A stretch of 64,000 bases of DNA from Rhizobium sp. (GCA_019739215.1 JAHHDR010000020.1:62001-126000), one strand, 5' to 3'; positions 46,111 to 57,096 are shown, numbered from the stretch's first letter. The notes: generated by a model not told the origin, from the sequence alone. Program-made: numbers and translations.

Positions 46111-46841
46111 GCACCTCGCTTCCTGCTCGCACCAAGGCGCTTCGCGAACGGCTGATTGCGCTCGATCGGCTTGGTGCGAATGTCGACGAAACAGGGCTTC
46201 TCGAGGACCTGCGCTCAGACCTCGCGTCGCCCGCGGCCGAACTCAGCCGTGCCCTCGACCAGCGTGCGCTGCTGCTCGGTTCAGGAATCGAAACGCCCGA
46301 ACCGCCCTCGCTCGAGACGGCACGCAAACGGGCCGCGACACTTCTCAATCGCTTTACTGCGGAGCAAAAGGCATCCGCCCTCAAGAAGGGCGCCGGTTGG
46401 GCCAATCTTCTCAACGAGATGAAGACGGCCTCCACGGACGTCTCCGCATACGTCGTGGGTGCCTGGAAGGGATATCGGCAAACGGTGTTTACCGGCGAGG
46501 CGCCAGCGTTGGTGAAAGGCCGCATTGCCTTCACGCCCGCGAACAATGCCGCGTTCAAGACCTATGAACAGCTCCATCAGGCGTTCCGGGCCGAATTCGA
46601 CAAGCTCCCGGCGGACCAGTCAGCGATCGAACGCGTGAAGGCACTGGCGGCACGCCTGACCGAGACCGCAAAGGAGTTCGACTTCGACGTTCCGGCCGAC
46701 GTGAAGCACTTCCTCGAGGCCATCCAGAGAGGGGGAGCGAAGCTCGACCTGCTGACCGAAGCGGTGCTCAAATGGCTCAACGAGAGTGATGCCTTCGACA
46801 ATTACCGTATCGTGCCGCGGAGTGCAGATGGAAGCCGATGA
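46107..46841 (+). CDS. dpdI: DpdI, Dpd restriction-associated protein
   Basis: A 244-residue, almost entirely helical protein, MSTSLPARTKALRERLIALD at the start and FDFDVPADVKHFLEAIQRGG near the end. It overlaps dpdH by 4 bases and dpdJ by 14 bases. No known motif is visible, so the call comes from size, charge pattern and its fixed place between the DpdH ATPase and the DpdJ helicase, as in described dpd clusters. Small helical proteins at this position may be an accessory subunit of the helicase. Confidence 0.7.
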   Translation: MSTSLPARTKALRERLIALDRLGANVDETGLLEDLRSDLASPAAELSRALDQRALLLGSGIETPEPPSLETARKRAATLLNRFTAEQKASALKKGAGWANLLNEMKTASTDVSAYVVGAWKGYRQTVFTGEAPALVKGRIAFTPANNAAFKTYEQLHQAFRAEFDKLPADQSAIERVKALAARLTETAKEFDFDVPADVKHFLEAIQRGGAKLDLLTEAVLKWLNESDAFDNYRIVPRSADGSR

Positions 46842-49800
46842 AGCCCTGCTGCTCGCCGCGCTCGATGAGATCGAGCAACGTGAAGCCCGGCTCCTGACAT
46901 GGGGCTTGGTCGATGGCCACGTCTCGGCGGGCGAATTGCACGGCATTATCGATGCACTGCTCGACGATCCGAGATTGGGCGCCGGGATTTCGTTCGCGGA
47001 TGCAGGTCATGTCATCGTCGCTCTGATCGATCGTGCCCTCTTGTTCGACGTCGGTGAGGTATCGGGCTCGCGATATAGGTCGCGGATGGCGGAAGGCGTG
47101 CGTCTACTGTTCCGGTTGCGCCAACTGTTTTCCGCAACATCGTGGACCCATCGGCTGGCAGACCGCCCCGACCCTCGTTGCCGACTTCCGATTCATTTGG
47201 CGCCGGCGCCGATACCCGCGGCGCGAAATCGACGCGGCGACTGCGCTCGCTCGGATTGCGCCAGTAACGCCCGATCATGCCGCGCGCGCTGCCCTGTCGG
47301 CGCTAGTCGATAGCCATGGGCCAAGATTTGCGCTTGCAGGCTTTCAGGTCGCGGCAGTTGCGCGGATCCTTGGGAGCTTTGAGAGCTCGCAATCGACAGC
47401 GACGCTGGTCAGCGCCGGGACTGGAAGCGGCAAGACCTTGGCCTTCTATCTGCCCGCGCTGTCGCGGATCGCCTCGCATATTCAGCGTGATGCCGTCGGC
47501 GAGCGGTGGGTCAAGGTCCTCGCCCTTTATCCGCGCAACGAACTTCTGAAGGACCAGTTCGCCGAGGTCTATGGCCAGGCGCGCCGTCTCGATGCCTTAC
47601 TCGCGGCGCGCGGGCGCAGGAAGATACTGATCGGCACGTTCTTCGGTCCGACGCCTCGGTCGGCGGAAAAAGCCCACGAGGCGCGCAGCGGCTGGCGGCA
47701 AATCTCCGCCGGTCTCGTCTGCGAGTATCTCCGTTGTCCCTCTTCGGGCTGTGACGGCGACATGGCGTGGCGGGACGCGGACCGGCGCACGGGGCGCGAG
47801 CGGCTCGAATGCCTCGAATGTTCCGCCGCCATCGAGAGCGACGAGATCATTCTCACCCGCGACCGGTTGCAGAGGGAGGCGCCCGACATCCTGTTCACCA
47901 CCACCGAGATGCTCAACCAGCGCATTGGGGACGACCGTTTCCGGCATCTGTTCGGAATCGGAGAGCGTGCGCAGCGACCGGTGGAGATAATGCTGCTGGA
48001 CGAGGTCCATACCTATGCCGCCAGTTCTGGTGCTCAAGTCGCGTTCCTCTTGCGGCGCTGGCGACGACTCCTCCGGCGGAACGTCAGCTTTGTGGGCTTG
48101 TCCGCGACGCTCAAGGACGGTGCGCGCTTCTTCGCCCAATTAACCGGCCTGCACGAACAGGCATCGGCCGAGATCGCCCCTTCCAACAGTGACATGATCG
48201 CGGAAGGCGCCGAGTATCTGCTCGCGTTGCGGGGGGATCCCGTGTCGCGCACCGCGCTGCTGTCGACGACCATCCAGACGGGGATACTCCTTTCCCGGCT
48301 TCTGGACGCGCCGGACGAACGCAAGAGCCGGGGCATTATCGGGGAACGTGTGTTCCTGTTCACAGATGACATCGATGTTACCAACCGGATGTATTTCGCT
48401 ATGCTCGACGCCGAGGGCCGCCGCAGCAACGGCACACCCGACCTGGTGAACAAGCCGGACGGCGGCCTGGCCTCACTCCGCCGTCCGTTGCCGGCCCAGC
48501 ACCGCAAGCTGCATGGGCAGGATTGGGAGGCGGTCGTTGAGATCGGCCACACTCTTCAGCCGCAGGATCGCAAGGCGATCGGGCGCGTGATGTCGATGGA
48601 TCCGGGCGTCGGCAGCAATCTCGACATCATTGTCGCGACTGCTTCGCTCGAAGTTGGATTCAACGATCCACGCGTTGGCGCGGTCATTCAGCACAAGGCG
48701 CCGCGCGACGTTGCGCAATTTCTCCAGCGCAAAGGTCGCGCTGGCCGATCGCGCCAGATGCGGCCTTGGACCGTCGCAGTGCTGTCCGACTATGGCCGGG
48801 ACCGCCTCGCCTATCAGGGCTATGACCTGCTGTTCGATCCCGAGTTGCCGCTGCGTACGCTGCCGATCGCTAACCGCTATGTGATGCGGATTCAGGCGGT
48901 CTATGCGACACTCGACTATCTGAGCCAGATGCTGGGTTCCTCCCGACAGGGAAGCGTGTGGCTGGACCTGTCGAGCAGTACCGACAACAATTACCAGCGG
49001 GCGCGGCAGACAGCGCTCGCCGGGCTGATCCGCCGAATCCTTACCATCCCTGCCGAACTCGACCGCTATGCGTCCTATCTCGCCTCGGCGCTGAAGGTCG
49101 ATGAAAGCGCGGTCACGCCATTGCTCTGGGATCACCCCCGGCCACTGATGACGCAGGTCCTGCCAACTGCCCTTCGCCGGCTCGAGAGCAACTGGCGCGC
49201 CTGGGGGCAGGCGGGCGATGATCATCAGGTCTTCAACTCGCCTCTACCCGAATTCGCGCCGGCCAACCTGTTCAGCGACCTCAACCTTCCCGAAGTCGAT
49301 ATCGTCTTACCGCAGCCCGGCAGTGCAACGCCCGAGCGGGTTGCGATGCCGATCGCGCAGGCCCTGCGCGAGTTCGCCCCCGGCCGCGTGTCGCGGCGAT
49401 ACGGCATCAGCCATGCGTTTGAGCGGCATTGGTTATGCCCGGCACTCGACCAGAACCGCGAGCAGGCCGTGCCGCTCGAGCCGCTCGCCCGTCTCGACCG
49501 CCTAGGCGATTGGCGCATCAATGTCGCCGGTTCGGTTCGGCTTGTCCCCGTCTATCGGCCGCGCGTTCTCGAAGTCCAGCCACCGCCCGGTAATGTCGTC
49601 GATACGTCCAACGCCCGACTTCGCTGGCGCAGTCAGCTTGTCGCGCGTGATCAGGGCTTAGTGCTCGATCCGCCGCGCGGTAGTCCCTGGACACCACTGA
49701 TCGAAGACGTGCGGTTCTACTCGCACGAAGGACTAAGCCCGATCGAGGTCCGCCGGATGGCGCTTGGGAGCAACGCGGGCATTCGCTTCCGCGACGGCGG

Positions 49801-51382
49801 ATCACTCGCCAAGGAGTTCCACTTCGAAGTTGGTGGTGAAGCGGTCGCCCTCGGGTTTAGTCTTGCTGTCGATGCGATGTGCGTGCGCCTGCGGTTCCCC
49901 GAGGCCTTGTGGTCGAACCTCGGAGCGGAGTGGGACCCGCGATACCGGGCGATGCGCACGGCGCGCTTCCTCCATCAGGCATTGCACGGGCCGCTTGGCG
50001 ACCGGGTAGAGAACCCGTTCGCGCGGGAATGGTTGGCGCATCTAATGTTCGCAGCCCTCAGCAATGAGGCGATGGCGCGTGGGATTTCGTTGAGGGAAGC
50101 GGCCGCACGGTTGGCGGTTGGGAACGCTGAACTCGGCCTCGACCAGACGCTCAACATCCTGTTTCAGTCGGCGATCGTTGATGATGCCAATGCTCAAGGT
50201 AACCAGCAGGACAAGCTGCGCCAGGATCTGGCGGGCTTTCTCGCCGACCGGCAAGTGGTGGCCAGCCTGTTTGAATTGGCTGAGATATTATGGACCCCGA
50301 TCGACGCGGGCTGGGAGCCTTGGTTGCGCGAGCGATACGCTTCCACCGTTGGCGCGGCTGTTCTCAGTGCCATTACCAGCCTATGTCCGCAGATCGACGG
50401 CGACAGTCTGATACTCGATGTCACGGCTGGGGTTCGGGAAGAAGATGACGTGCTCGCCGGTATGACCGACGGCGAAATCTGGATCAGTGAGATGACGCCT
50501 GGCGGCAATGGACAGATCGAGGAGGCGCAGCGCCAATATGTGGAGGACCCACGGCGTTTCTTCAGCCTGATGACGGCGGCGCTCCGCGATAATGACTTCT
50601 CTCTCAGCGACTATCAACTCGGTCGCTTCCTCGCGTCGGTCGTGGAGGGCGACAGCGACGATCCACTGTTGACTGTGACGCGCGCGTTCCGCCAGAGTTC
50701 GGGCGCGGAGGAAAGCCATGCGAGTTTTACCGCGTTGCGTCATGCACTCGCGGAGGAAGGATTTGTCACCTTTCACGCGTTCATCGTGGCGCTCGCCAAC
50801 CGTATCCTCCGGCCCGGCTCGAGCAGCGATAGCGATGCCTTCTTCCTCAACGCAGTGCGGTTGTGGGACGCGGAGGAAACGCGGCTTGGCATCGAGCTGG
50901 ATGCACGTGTGCTGGCCTACCGTCTCGCGCGCTCCGACGACATTGATGCTGCACTTGCCCTGGCCGGCATCGATCCGCCGACAGTCAATCCAGATCAGTG
51001 GCGATACGGCGTAATCAATGGACTGCTATGGCCGCGCGGGGTACATATCAGGCAATCGGGCCTCCGGCACTATTCGCCATTTGCCGATCTGCCGCTACCT
51101 GATCCGCTGCTGTTGCGGACCTATCTGTCGGAGGATGCTGCGCTCATCAATCTCGAGGCTGACGGCTGGCAGGATCTTTGCCTCGATCGTCTCGCCGACG
51201 TCGGCGCCGCGACGTTGGTCTGCCCAATGGCGGCTTCACCACTGCTGGCGGACGCTCTGAGCTTTCTGGCTACCAATCCGGTGCAGTCCGCCTATCTGTC
51301 GGTCTTTGCCCGCGTCCAGGCGGTGCGGCGGGTGGAGGGTGCCTTCCATGTCGATCTCGATGTCGCGGAGGCGCTGCAATGA
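46828..51382 (+). CDS. dpdJ: DpdJ, DEAD/DEAH-type helicase of the Dpd system (one-base frameshift)
   Basis: Start ATG 46828 (MEADEALLLAALDEIEQREA). The first 110 residues lie in one frame, the rest in the next. Removing one C from the run at 47166-47169 gives LADRPTLVADFRFIW and a 1,517-residue protein. Motifs: LVSAGTGSGKTLAFYLPAL (Walker A, near 195), zinc-binding CPSSGCDGDMAWRD...CLEC, LFTTTEMLNQRIGDDRF, IMLLDEVHTYAASSGAQ (DEVH), FVGLSATLKDG, and ATASLEVGFNDPRVGAVIQH with FLQRKGRAGRSRQM. This is the DEAD helicase (often with a DUF1998-like end) named DpdJ, placed in the restriction arm. Confidence 0.85.
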
Positions 51383-51918
51383 GCTTTGAGACACGACGGA
51401 TCTTCAAGAGCGCGGTGACCAGCCAGAATCTCATTCGTGAGCTCCTGCAAATGATGTTCCTCGGCGAGTTCCTTGCGCCGGGCGGAGAGCGCGGCTGGCT
51501 GGTCAGCCCCTGGGTCAGCAACGTGGTGTTATTCGACAACCGCGCAGGCGGTTTCGGCTCAATCAATCCGGAGTGGGGCAGCCGCGAGATCAGATTGGTC
51601 GAGGTTCTGACCGACGTCATGGCACGCGGCACGGCTCTCGGCATTGCAACGAGCTTAGACGTGCACAACGATCCGCTCATCGATGCGCTCTCGACGGCAG
51701 CCGACGAGGCCGGCCTCACCGAAAAGTTGTGCGTCGTCCGGCGACAGCATCTTCACAGCAAGGGCGTACTGCTCAAACGGGGCCTGCTCACCGGGTCGAT
51801 GAACCTCACCTACAACGGCCTCGAATTGAACGACGAGATGGTGGTCTACGACACCACGCCGAAGACGCTCGCCGAAGCACGGATCAATTTTGAATCATAT
51901 GTGGGCAAGCCCGCATGA
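51379..51918 (+). CDS. dpdK: DpdK, phospholipase D-like protein of the Dpd system
   Basis: A 179-residue protein starting at ATG 51379 inside the dpdJ stop. The PLD motif is RQHLHSKGVLLKRGLLTGSM with H126, K128 and a following G-S-x-N (139-142), then NDEMVVYDTTPKTLAEARIN. There is one HKD motif, as in small Nuc-type enzymes that dimerise. In the Dpd system DpdK is the PLD protein of the restriction side; nuclease activity is plausible given the superfamily but unproven here. The stop overlaps the dpdD start (ATGA). Confidence 0.85.
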   Translation: MSFETRRIFKSAVTSQNLIRELLQMMFLGEFLAPGGERGWLVSPWVSNVVLFDNRAGGFGSINPEWGSREIRLVEVLTDVMARGTALGIATSLDVHNDPLIDALSTAADEAGLTEKLCVVRRQHLHSKGVLLKRGLLTGSMNLTYNGLELNDEMVVYDTTPKTLAEARINFESYVGKPA

Positions 51919-54188
51919 TCGAACATCTGCCCGCGAGTGAACAAAAATGGCTGGAGGGCTTCTTCGCATCTCCGAACGAGCTGAGTTGGAGGTCGCTTCT
52001 CAGCGGCTCCGCCCCTGCGGAACAGGCGGATGAGGTTCGGCGATGGCTCGCCCATCTCGGCGCCGAGAGGGCTAACGCGCCGCTGGTTCTTCCGTTCGTG
52101 CGCGGCGGAGAGGTGACGGGCTGGTATGCAACTACGCAAGGAGCCGCCGGTGGACATGAGCTCGGGGACGAGCTCAATGCGTGGCTTGGGCCGACATGGC
52201 TGAGTCGCTGCGACCGAGTTCCAAACGATGCCCTGGATCCGATGGCGGCCGCGCTTCGCAGCCGCTTTGGTGGGACTGTGTATCGCTTCACCGGACCCGA
52301 TGCCGCAGCAATGCGGACGATCGCCGGTCGCCTAGGTGATTTTGCCTCGCTGCTCAGGCGGAAACCGCGAGCCACACGCGCGCATATCCGCCCGGTCGGA
52401 GCGATCCGTGGCGATTTCGAGCGCGCGCTGCTGACCGGCGACGAGACGCGGGCCGAGGCAATGATCGCCGAGTTGAAGCAGACCGGACGCCTCAGCGAGG
52501 AGAACCTCAAATATCTCGACGTGCGGCTGAGCGCTGGCCTCGGGCTCTGGCCGCAGATCGCGCGCGATCACTGGCTTATCAAAATGCTCGCGGATCTTGC
52601 CCTTCCGCCGCAGGTTCTCGCAGACCTTATCGAGGCGCTCTACCGCACTTATGTCGACGAGGCGGAGGCGAGTGGCGATCCGTTGGCGCTGCGCGAAGCC
52701 TTCACCGTTCACGTCGCGACACCGTATCCCAAACTGTTTGCGTCGCGTCGGGGCGTTCGTGCACCACGCGTGGTCAAGGCATTCGCGCTGTTCGAGCAGA
52801 TGCAACCGAGCCCAGACCCGGCGATCGTCGCTTCGCTCCTCGCGCTGTTGCCTGCAGGAACGGACACTGGGATGTTCGAGCGGGCTCCTGTCGCGGAGCC
52901 CAAGTCCCCATCTGCTACGACGTTGGACGAGGCGGACGAAGCTTTTGACGACGGGCAGATCGATCGCGCTTTTGAATTTTACATGCGGCTGCCGCCGAGC
53001 AGGAAAACCATCAGCAGGTTGGTGTCCTGCGTGGGAACGATCGGAACCGACGAGGCTCAGGATCGTCTCCTTGCGCTACTTGAGGGCTCCGATCCGGCGC
53101 TCCTCGATTCTTTGGCGCCCGCCGTCGCAGCGAAAATCGAGAGCCTGAGGCAATCTCAGACCGATGATGCGGCGCCCGCGCGAGCCGAACTGACGCCCGC
53201 AGCCGGGGTCAGCCCCTGGTTGCGGTGGGCGCAGCAGTTGGAGTCGGGGCGAAATCTAGTCGTCGCCGAACGCGACGTGCAATCCGCGCCGACCAACTGG
53301 AATGCGTCAGAAATAAGAGAAAGCAGTCCACTCGCTCAGCAGTTCGCCGATATGATCGGTGGCCTCGACGGCGAGGCCAGCGCGATCGCTCGCGCTGCCG
53401 TTCCCCAAATCTTCGCGGGCTTCTTCCCCGACGACATGACGGCGTCGCCGGCAGCGAAGCCGATCGCGTCGTTGCTGTTCCTGCTGATCGCGGTGAGCGA
53501 TACGCTATCACGATCGGACCTCGACCTACTCGCACAGTTAACGACATTGCTAATTGAGCAGGGATTGTCATCGTCCGAGTACGTGTCGCTGGTGAGTGAT
53601 CTCGAAGATGTGCAGACCAGGATCGGCTCCTACGCATATTTGCCGTGGAGTCTCGACGTCGCTGAATCGCTCGCGATCCTTCCAACCCCATCGGATCAGG
53701 CCCGAAACGCCCGGCTCAAGCTCTTTCTGCAGGTGCTTGGCCAAGCCGCCGGTTTTGCCCACCGACTGTCGCCGGCAGATCTAGTTTCGGTCGACACGCT
53801 GGCAAAAGATTATGGCGTCGGGTCCGAGGCGGTCAACGCCCTCAAGCGCGAGCAGGACCTGGACGGCGTTGCCGCCGCTGATCTGCCGAACCTTAAGGGC
53901 AAGACAATCGGCATCTACACACTGGCCGAAGCGGCGGGCAGTCGGGCGAAAACCGCGCTTGAGAAGCTGTTTCCCGGCTGCAAAGTGGTCGTGAATTCGG
54001 ACCTGATCGCGACGACTCAACTGACGAATCTCGCCCGGACTGCAGACCTGTTCGTCTTCGCCTGGAAGAGCAGTAGCCATCAAGCCTTCTACTGCGTGAA
54101 GGATGCGCTGGACGGCAAAGAGCCGATCTGGGCGCCGGGTAAAGGAACGGCTAGCATCCTAAGGGCGATCCTCGATCGGCTCAACTGA
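51915..54188 (+). CDS. dpdD: DpdD, Dpd restriction-associated protein
   Basis: A 757-residue protein starting MIEHLPASEQKWLEGFFASP. The N-terminal 180 residues (LPFVRGGEVTGWYATTQGAA; LNAWLGPTWLSRCDRVPNDA) are followed by a long helical middle and a C-terminal domain with NLKGKTIGIYTLAEAAGSRA, KLFPGCKVVVNSDL and LFVFAWKSSSHQAFYCVKDA. The C-terminal G-I-Y-T and V-F-A-W-K pattern resembles a Rossmann-like fold with conserved Ser/His; catalytic use is uncertain. Position as the last gene of the E-F-G-H-I-J-K-D block matches described clusters, where dpdD contributes to restriction. Confidence 0.8.
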   Translation: MIEHLPASEQKWLEGFFASPNELSWRSLLSGSAPAEQADEVRRWLAHLGAERANAPLVLPFVRGGEVTGWYATTQGAAGGHELGDELNAWLGPTWLSRCDRVPNDALDPMAAALRSRFGGTVYRFTGPDAAAMRTIAGRLGDFASLLRRKPRATRAHIRPVGAIRGDFERALLTGDETRAEAMIAELKQTGRLSEENLKYLDVRLSAGLGLWPQIARDHWLIKMLADLALPPQVLADLIEALYRTYVDEAEASGDPLALREAFTVHVATPYPKLFASRRGVRAPRVVKAFALFEQMQPSPDPAIVASLLALLPAGTDTGMFERAPVAEPKSPSATTLDEADEAFDDGQIDRAFEFYMRLPPSRKTISRLVSCVGTIGTDEAQDRLLALLEGSDPALLDSLAPAVAAKIESLRQSQTDDAAPARAELTPAAGVSPWLRWAQQLESGRNLVVAERDVQSAPTNWNASEIRESSPLAQQFADMIGGLDGEASAIARAAVPQIFAGFFPDDMTASPAAKPIASLLFLLIAVSDTLSRSDLDLLAQLTTLLIEQGLSSSEYVSLVSDLEDVQTRIGSYAYLPWSLDVAESLAILPTPSDQARNARLKLFLQVLGQAAGFAHRLSPADLVSVDTLAKDYGVGSEAVNALKREQDLDGVAAADLPNLKGKTIGIYTLAEAAGSRAKTALEKLFPGCKVVVNSDLIATTQLTNLARTADLFVFAWKSSSHQAFYCVKDALDGKEPIWAPGKGTASILRAILDRLN

Positions 54189-54385
54189 AGCTGAAAATTG
54201 CCATCTCCATACTCTCGACGGGTGATCGGCTCGAATGATCGAGTAATCGATGTAGCCCCCTGACCAGATGTCCCCGTGATTCTGCAGAGCAGTGCGACTG
54301 AGAAAAAAAGCAGCGTGGGCATAGCCAAAACTCGGAAGGCCCATCATCATCACATTGGGCGTTTGAAAATTGCAGAGATCATTTA

Positions 54386-55285
54386 ATGGAACCAACAGGT
54401 ATTACTTTAGGCCGATCATACGTTTTGTCCGAAGACCTCGAAAGCAAAACTGCGCATTGGGGTGAAATTCTCTGGAACCTCTTAAGACGCGAAGCGACTA
54501 TTGAGCTTCCGCGGAGCCTAAGAAATCTCGATGAGTTTGACTTCATCAATCTTCGTCTTACTAACTATCTGCTCTCGCGACTGATTGTACAGGGGATTGT
54601 CACCTTCCGGAATCATAAGGACTTAGATGATGACACTCTTCAGTCGAAGCTTGAAGAAGTCGTCGATGATCTGCTTAATCTGTCAGTGACAGCCCGGGAT
54701 CAGGTCGTTTCCTATGTCCGATTGATTTGTGAACGACTCGATACAAATGCCGGCGCGTCACTCACGAAAAGGCAAAACCAACGGATCAAGGCGTTCGCCG
54801 GTCGAAAAGGGCACCGATGCTACATTTGCGGTCAGCGACTCACCTATGAACAGATGGTCGAAAATGGTAATGGAAATGGCGTCGGTCGAGACACTCGGGC
54901 CTTCGAGATTGATCACATCTTCCCTCAGTCAAGGGGAGGGGGACGAGGAACCGACAATCTCGCTGCGTGCTGTAATGCCTGCAACAAAATCAAGGGGCAT
55001 AGTATCAGTTATGCTGACTTCCCCATTGAAAAGGCGATGACAAAATCCGAAAAGCCGCACAACGTCAAAGCCGATGTTGCATCTGCTGAAATGAAGTTCG
55101 CTCTTTTATGGAAGCAAAAAGGTTCCTGCTCGATCTGCGGGGTGCATTTCTACGCGCAGGAGGATGAACAACTGTACCTTCTTAAGAAAAACAGGCGTGA
55201 CACTTATCATTTCATCAATACGCAAATCGTTTGCGTCAGATGCGTCGAAGAACACGGCCTAGATGGAGTACTCATTCGTGAATAG
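54386..55285 (+). CDS. HNH endonuclease associated with the Dpd locus
   Basis: A 299-residue protein with an N-terminal helical domain (residues 1-125). The HNH core is CYICGQRL (145-152), FEIDHIFPQSRGGGRGTDNL (173-192) and ACCNACNKIKG; D176-H177 and N191 are the metal/catalytic positions. A second zinc pair, CSICGVHFY and CVRCVEEHG, ends the protein. It lies 197 bp after dpdD and 2 bp before a DGQHR-protein gene. GC is lower than in the dpd genes (roughly 50%), suggesting separate acquisition. It is not one of the eleven named Dpd proteins, so it may be an accessory nuclease of this variant or an independent system. Confidence 0.8.
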   Translation: MEPTGITLGRSYVLSEDLESKTAHWGEILWNLLRREATIELPRSLRNLDEFDFINLRLTNYLLSRLIVQGIVTFRNHKDLDDDTLQSKLEEVVDDLLNLSVTARDQVVSYVRLICERLDTNAGASLTKRQNQRIKAFAGRKGHRCYICGQRLTYEQMVENGNGNGVGRDTRAFEIDHIFPQSRGGGRGTDNLAACCNACNKIKGHSISYADFPIEKAMTKSEKPHNVKADVASAEMKFALLWKQKGSCSICGVHFYAQEDEQLYLLKKNRRDTYHFINTQIVCVRCVEEHGLDGVLIRE

Positions 55286-55287
55286 TT

Positions 55288-56464
55288 ATGAAGCGTTTTT
55301 TTGTCGACCAGCAGCCCGGCGGACAAATCCCCTTTCTCGTTTTTGTGGCGAACCCGAAGCACATCATCCGTTGGGCGCATGCTGACGATATTAAGATCGA
55401 CAGCGGGAATGTCCAACGGGCTTTGGTTGATTCCAGGCTGAAGCAAATCACCAAATTCTTCAAGGCATCTCCCAACAATGTTATACCGACTGGGGTGACT
55501 ATTGCGTTTGATGAAACTGTCGCCAAGGTGGACACGCTCGGGGATATAAAAGCGGACGCAGCATGCTTCCACATGACGGCGCCAATCGACGGCAAGGTCC
55601 GGATAACGTTTTCCGACGCCGTGAAAGAATCGTCGTTCATTATAGATGGTCAGCACAGGCTCCGAGGGATGGCTCTGCTTGACTTTGATGCTGCGATCCC
55701 AGTGTCTCTTTTTGTTCAGATGCCGAAGTTGGAGCGCGCATTCCAGTTCGTTACAATTAACAATAAGGCTCACAAGGTTCCAACAGACAACTTGCGAGCA
55801 TTGATTGCCAACTTTGATCAGATCGAGTCGAGACTTCGCACGCGACTCACACAAGCGTCGGTCACGGTGCCCAAGTTCGCGACCGCTATTGACGTCGTTT
55901 CGGAAAATGCTGATAGCCCGTTCTATCGGATGATCGATTGGGTGAACAACAGGCACACAGAAGGTCCAGCGGCAAGCCTTCCTCCCAGTGCTGTAGAGCA
56001 GTCTATCCGCGCGATTGTCCGCGCATTTCCGGAGGCCAAAGAGGACGAGAGCGACGCGCTGTCCGTCCTGTACGCTATCTGGGGGGCTGTTTTCGGCGAA
56101 TATGGAATCGACTACAAAAACGCCGCTCAGTTTCCCAACCTTGTGTTGAAGGCGAGTATTCAAACTCTCACTGAGATGATCGTGGAAAAGTTGAAATCCG
56201 ACTATGACCCGGTTTTTTTCCGATGCGCCTGTGATGGGCGACAACGGCTTGACTGCAGGCAAAAAGGCCAAGGATCTCATCAAGGGAATCCCCGCAGACT
56301 TTTGGAGTGATCCATGGTCGCTCAAGAGCTTGGACACGTCAGCTGGTCGCGAACTGATAGAACGCGATATCCGCGCGCTGAAGATCAAGTTGCACGAGAA
56401 GATAACCGAATGGCCTCAAATCAAAATCCACCTCAACCTTTACAAGACGAGCGACTTGGAGTGA
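55288..56464 (+). CDS. DGQHR-domain (DndB-like) protein (one-base frameshift)
   Basis: A 391-codon gene after correction. FIIDGQHRLRGMALLDFDAA (D120-R124) is the DGQHR motif of DndB-like proteins. Other family marks are LVDSRLKQITKFFKASPNNV, NNKAHKVPTDNLRALIANF and RMIDWVNNRHTEG. The frame breaks at the seven-base T run 56213-56219; six Ts give DPVFSDAPVMGDNGLTAG and an uninterrupted C-terminus. DndB controls phosphorothioate modification, and DpdB is a related protein that assists DpdA. This third, more distant copy is in the opposite arm and coupled to the HNH gene, so it may pair with that nuclease. Confidence 0.72.
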
Positions 56465-56518
56465 TGCTTGGTCAGAGACGGTTCAGGGCGCTGGACTGAG
56501 GCTTGAGGTCGATCTGAT

Positions 56519-57082
56519 TCATGCTGGCGATAGCCCCAGACGCCGATCTCGGCTCCGGATCCAGATCAGAACCGGTAGTGTCGCGATCACCATGATGAGT
56601 TTGCCGACAACTTGGCCAGCCAGGAAATCGAGCGAGCCGAAGGCGAGCCAAAGAAACATTATGCTGTCGACGATGAGGCCGGCAACACTGCTGACAAAAG
56701 CAGCCTTCACGAGCCCCTTCTTCTGAAGCGGTGTAAATATGAGGAGGTCGGCGAGCTCCGACGTAAGAAATGCGCTCGCCGAGGCAAGAGCAAGTGCGGG
56801 CGCCGTGAATGTCGTGGACAGAAAGGCGCCGACGATGATCGCTCCAACGGCCCACCAGAGGCCCAGGCGTCGTTGGACAAGGTCGCGTAACACAAGTGCA
56901 AGTCCGACGAGCAGCACCCCGCTTGGTGCCGTGAGACCAAATCCCACAGGTATAAGGCAGGGGCCATTTGGCACGCAAACCGTGCCGACATGCCCAATCA
57001 TATAATTGGCGAGCGGGATGCAGGCGGCGAAGCCAGCCAGAAAGATCCCGCCCTCGATCAATCGCCCATTACGTGTTGCCAT
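56519..57082 (-). CDS. yhhQ: YhhQ-type preQ0 transporter (VUT family)
   Basis: A 187-residue membrane protein with about six hydrophobic segments (LIEGGIFLAGFAACIPLANY; GFGLTAPSGVLLVGLALVLR; AVGAIIVGAFLSTTF; FVSSVAGLIVDSIMFLWLAF; LIMVIATLPVLIWI). RDLVQRRLG after the second segment and ASASAFLTSELADLLIFTPL are typical of the queuosine-precursor/VUT transporter family, where E. coli YhhQ imports preQ0. The ATG at 57082 is preferred because AGGAGAGG precedes it; a GTG at 57100 is alternative. Next to queC, it would top up the preQ0 pool for DNA modification. Confidence 0.82.
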   Translation of the reverse strand: MATRNGRLIEGGIFLAGFAACIPLANYMIGHVGTVCVPNGPCLIPVGFGLTAPSGVLLVGLALVLRDLVQRRLGLWWAVGAIIVGAFLSTTFTAPALALASASAFLTSELADLLIFTPLQKKGLVKAAFVSSVAGLIVDSIMFLWLAFGSLDFLAGQVVGKLIMVIATLPVLIWIRSRDRRLGLSPA

Positions 57083-57096
57083 CCCGCCTCTCCTTT

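Noticed and set aside
54159..54395. 78-codon minus-strand frame between dpdD and the HNH gene
   Set aside because: Overlaps the dpdD end, lacks a ribosome site and shows no known pattern; likely the promoter region of the HNH gene.
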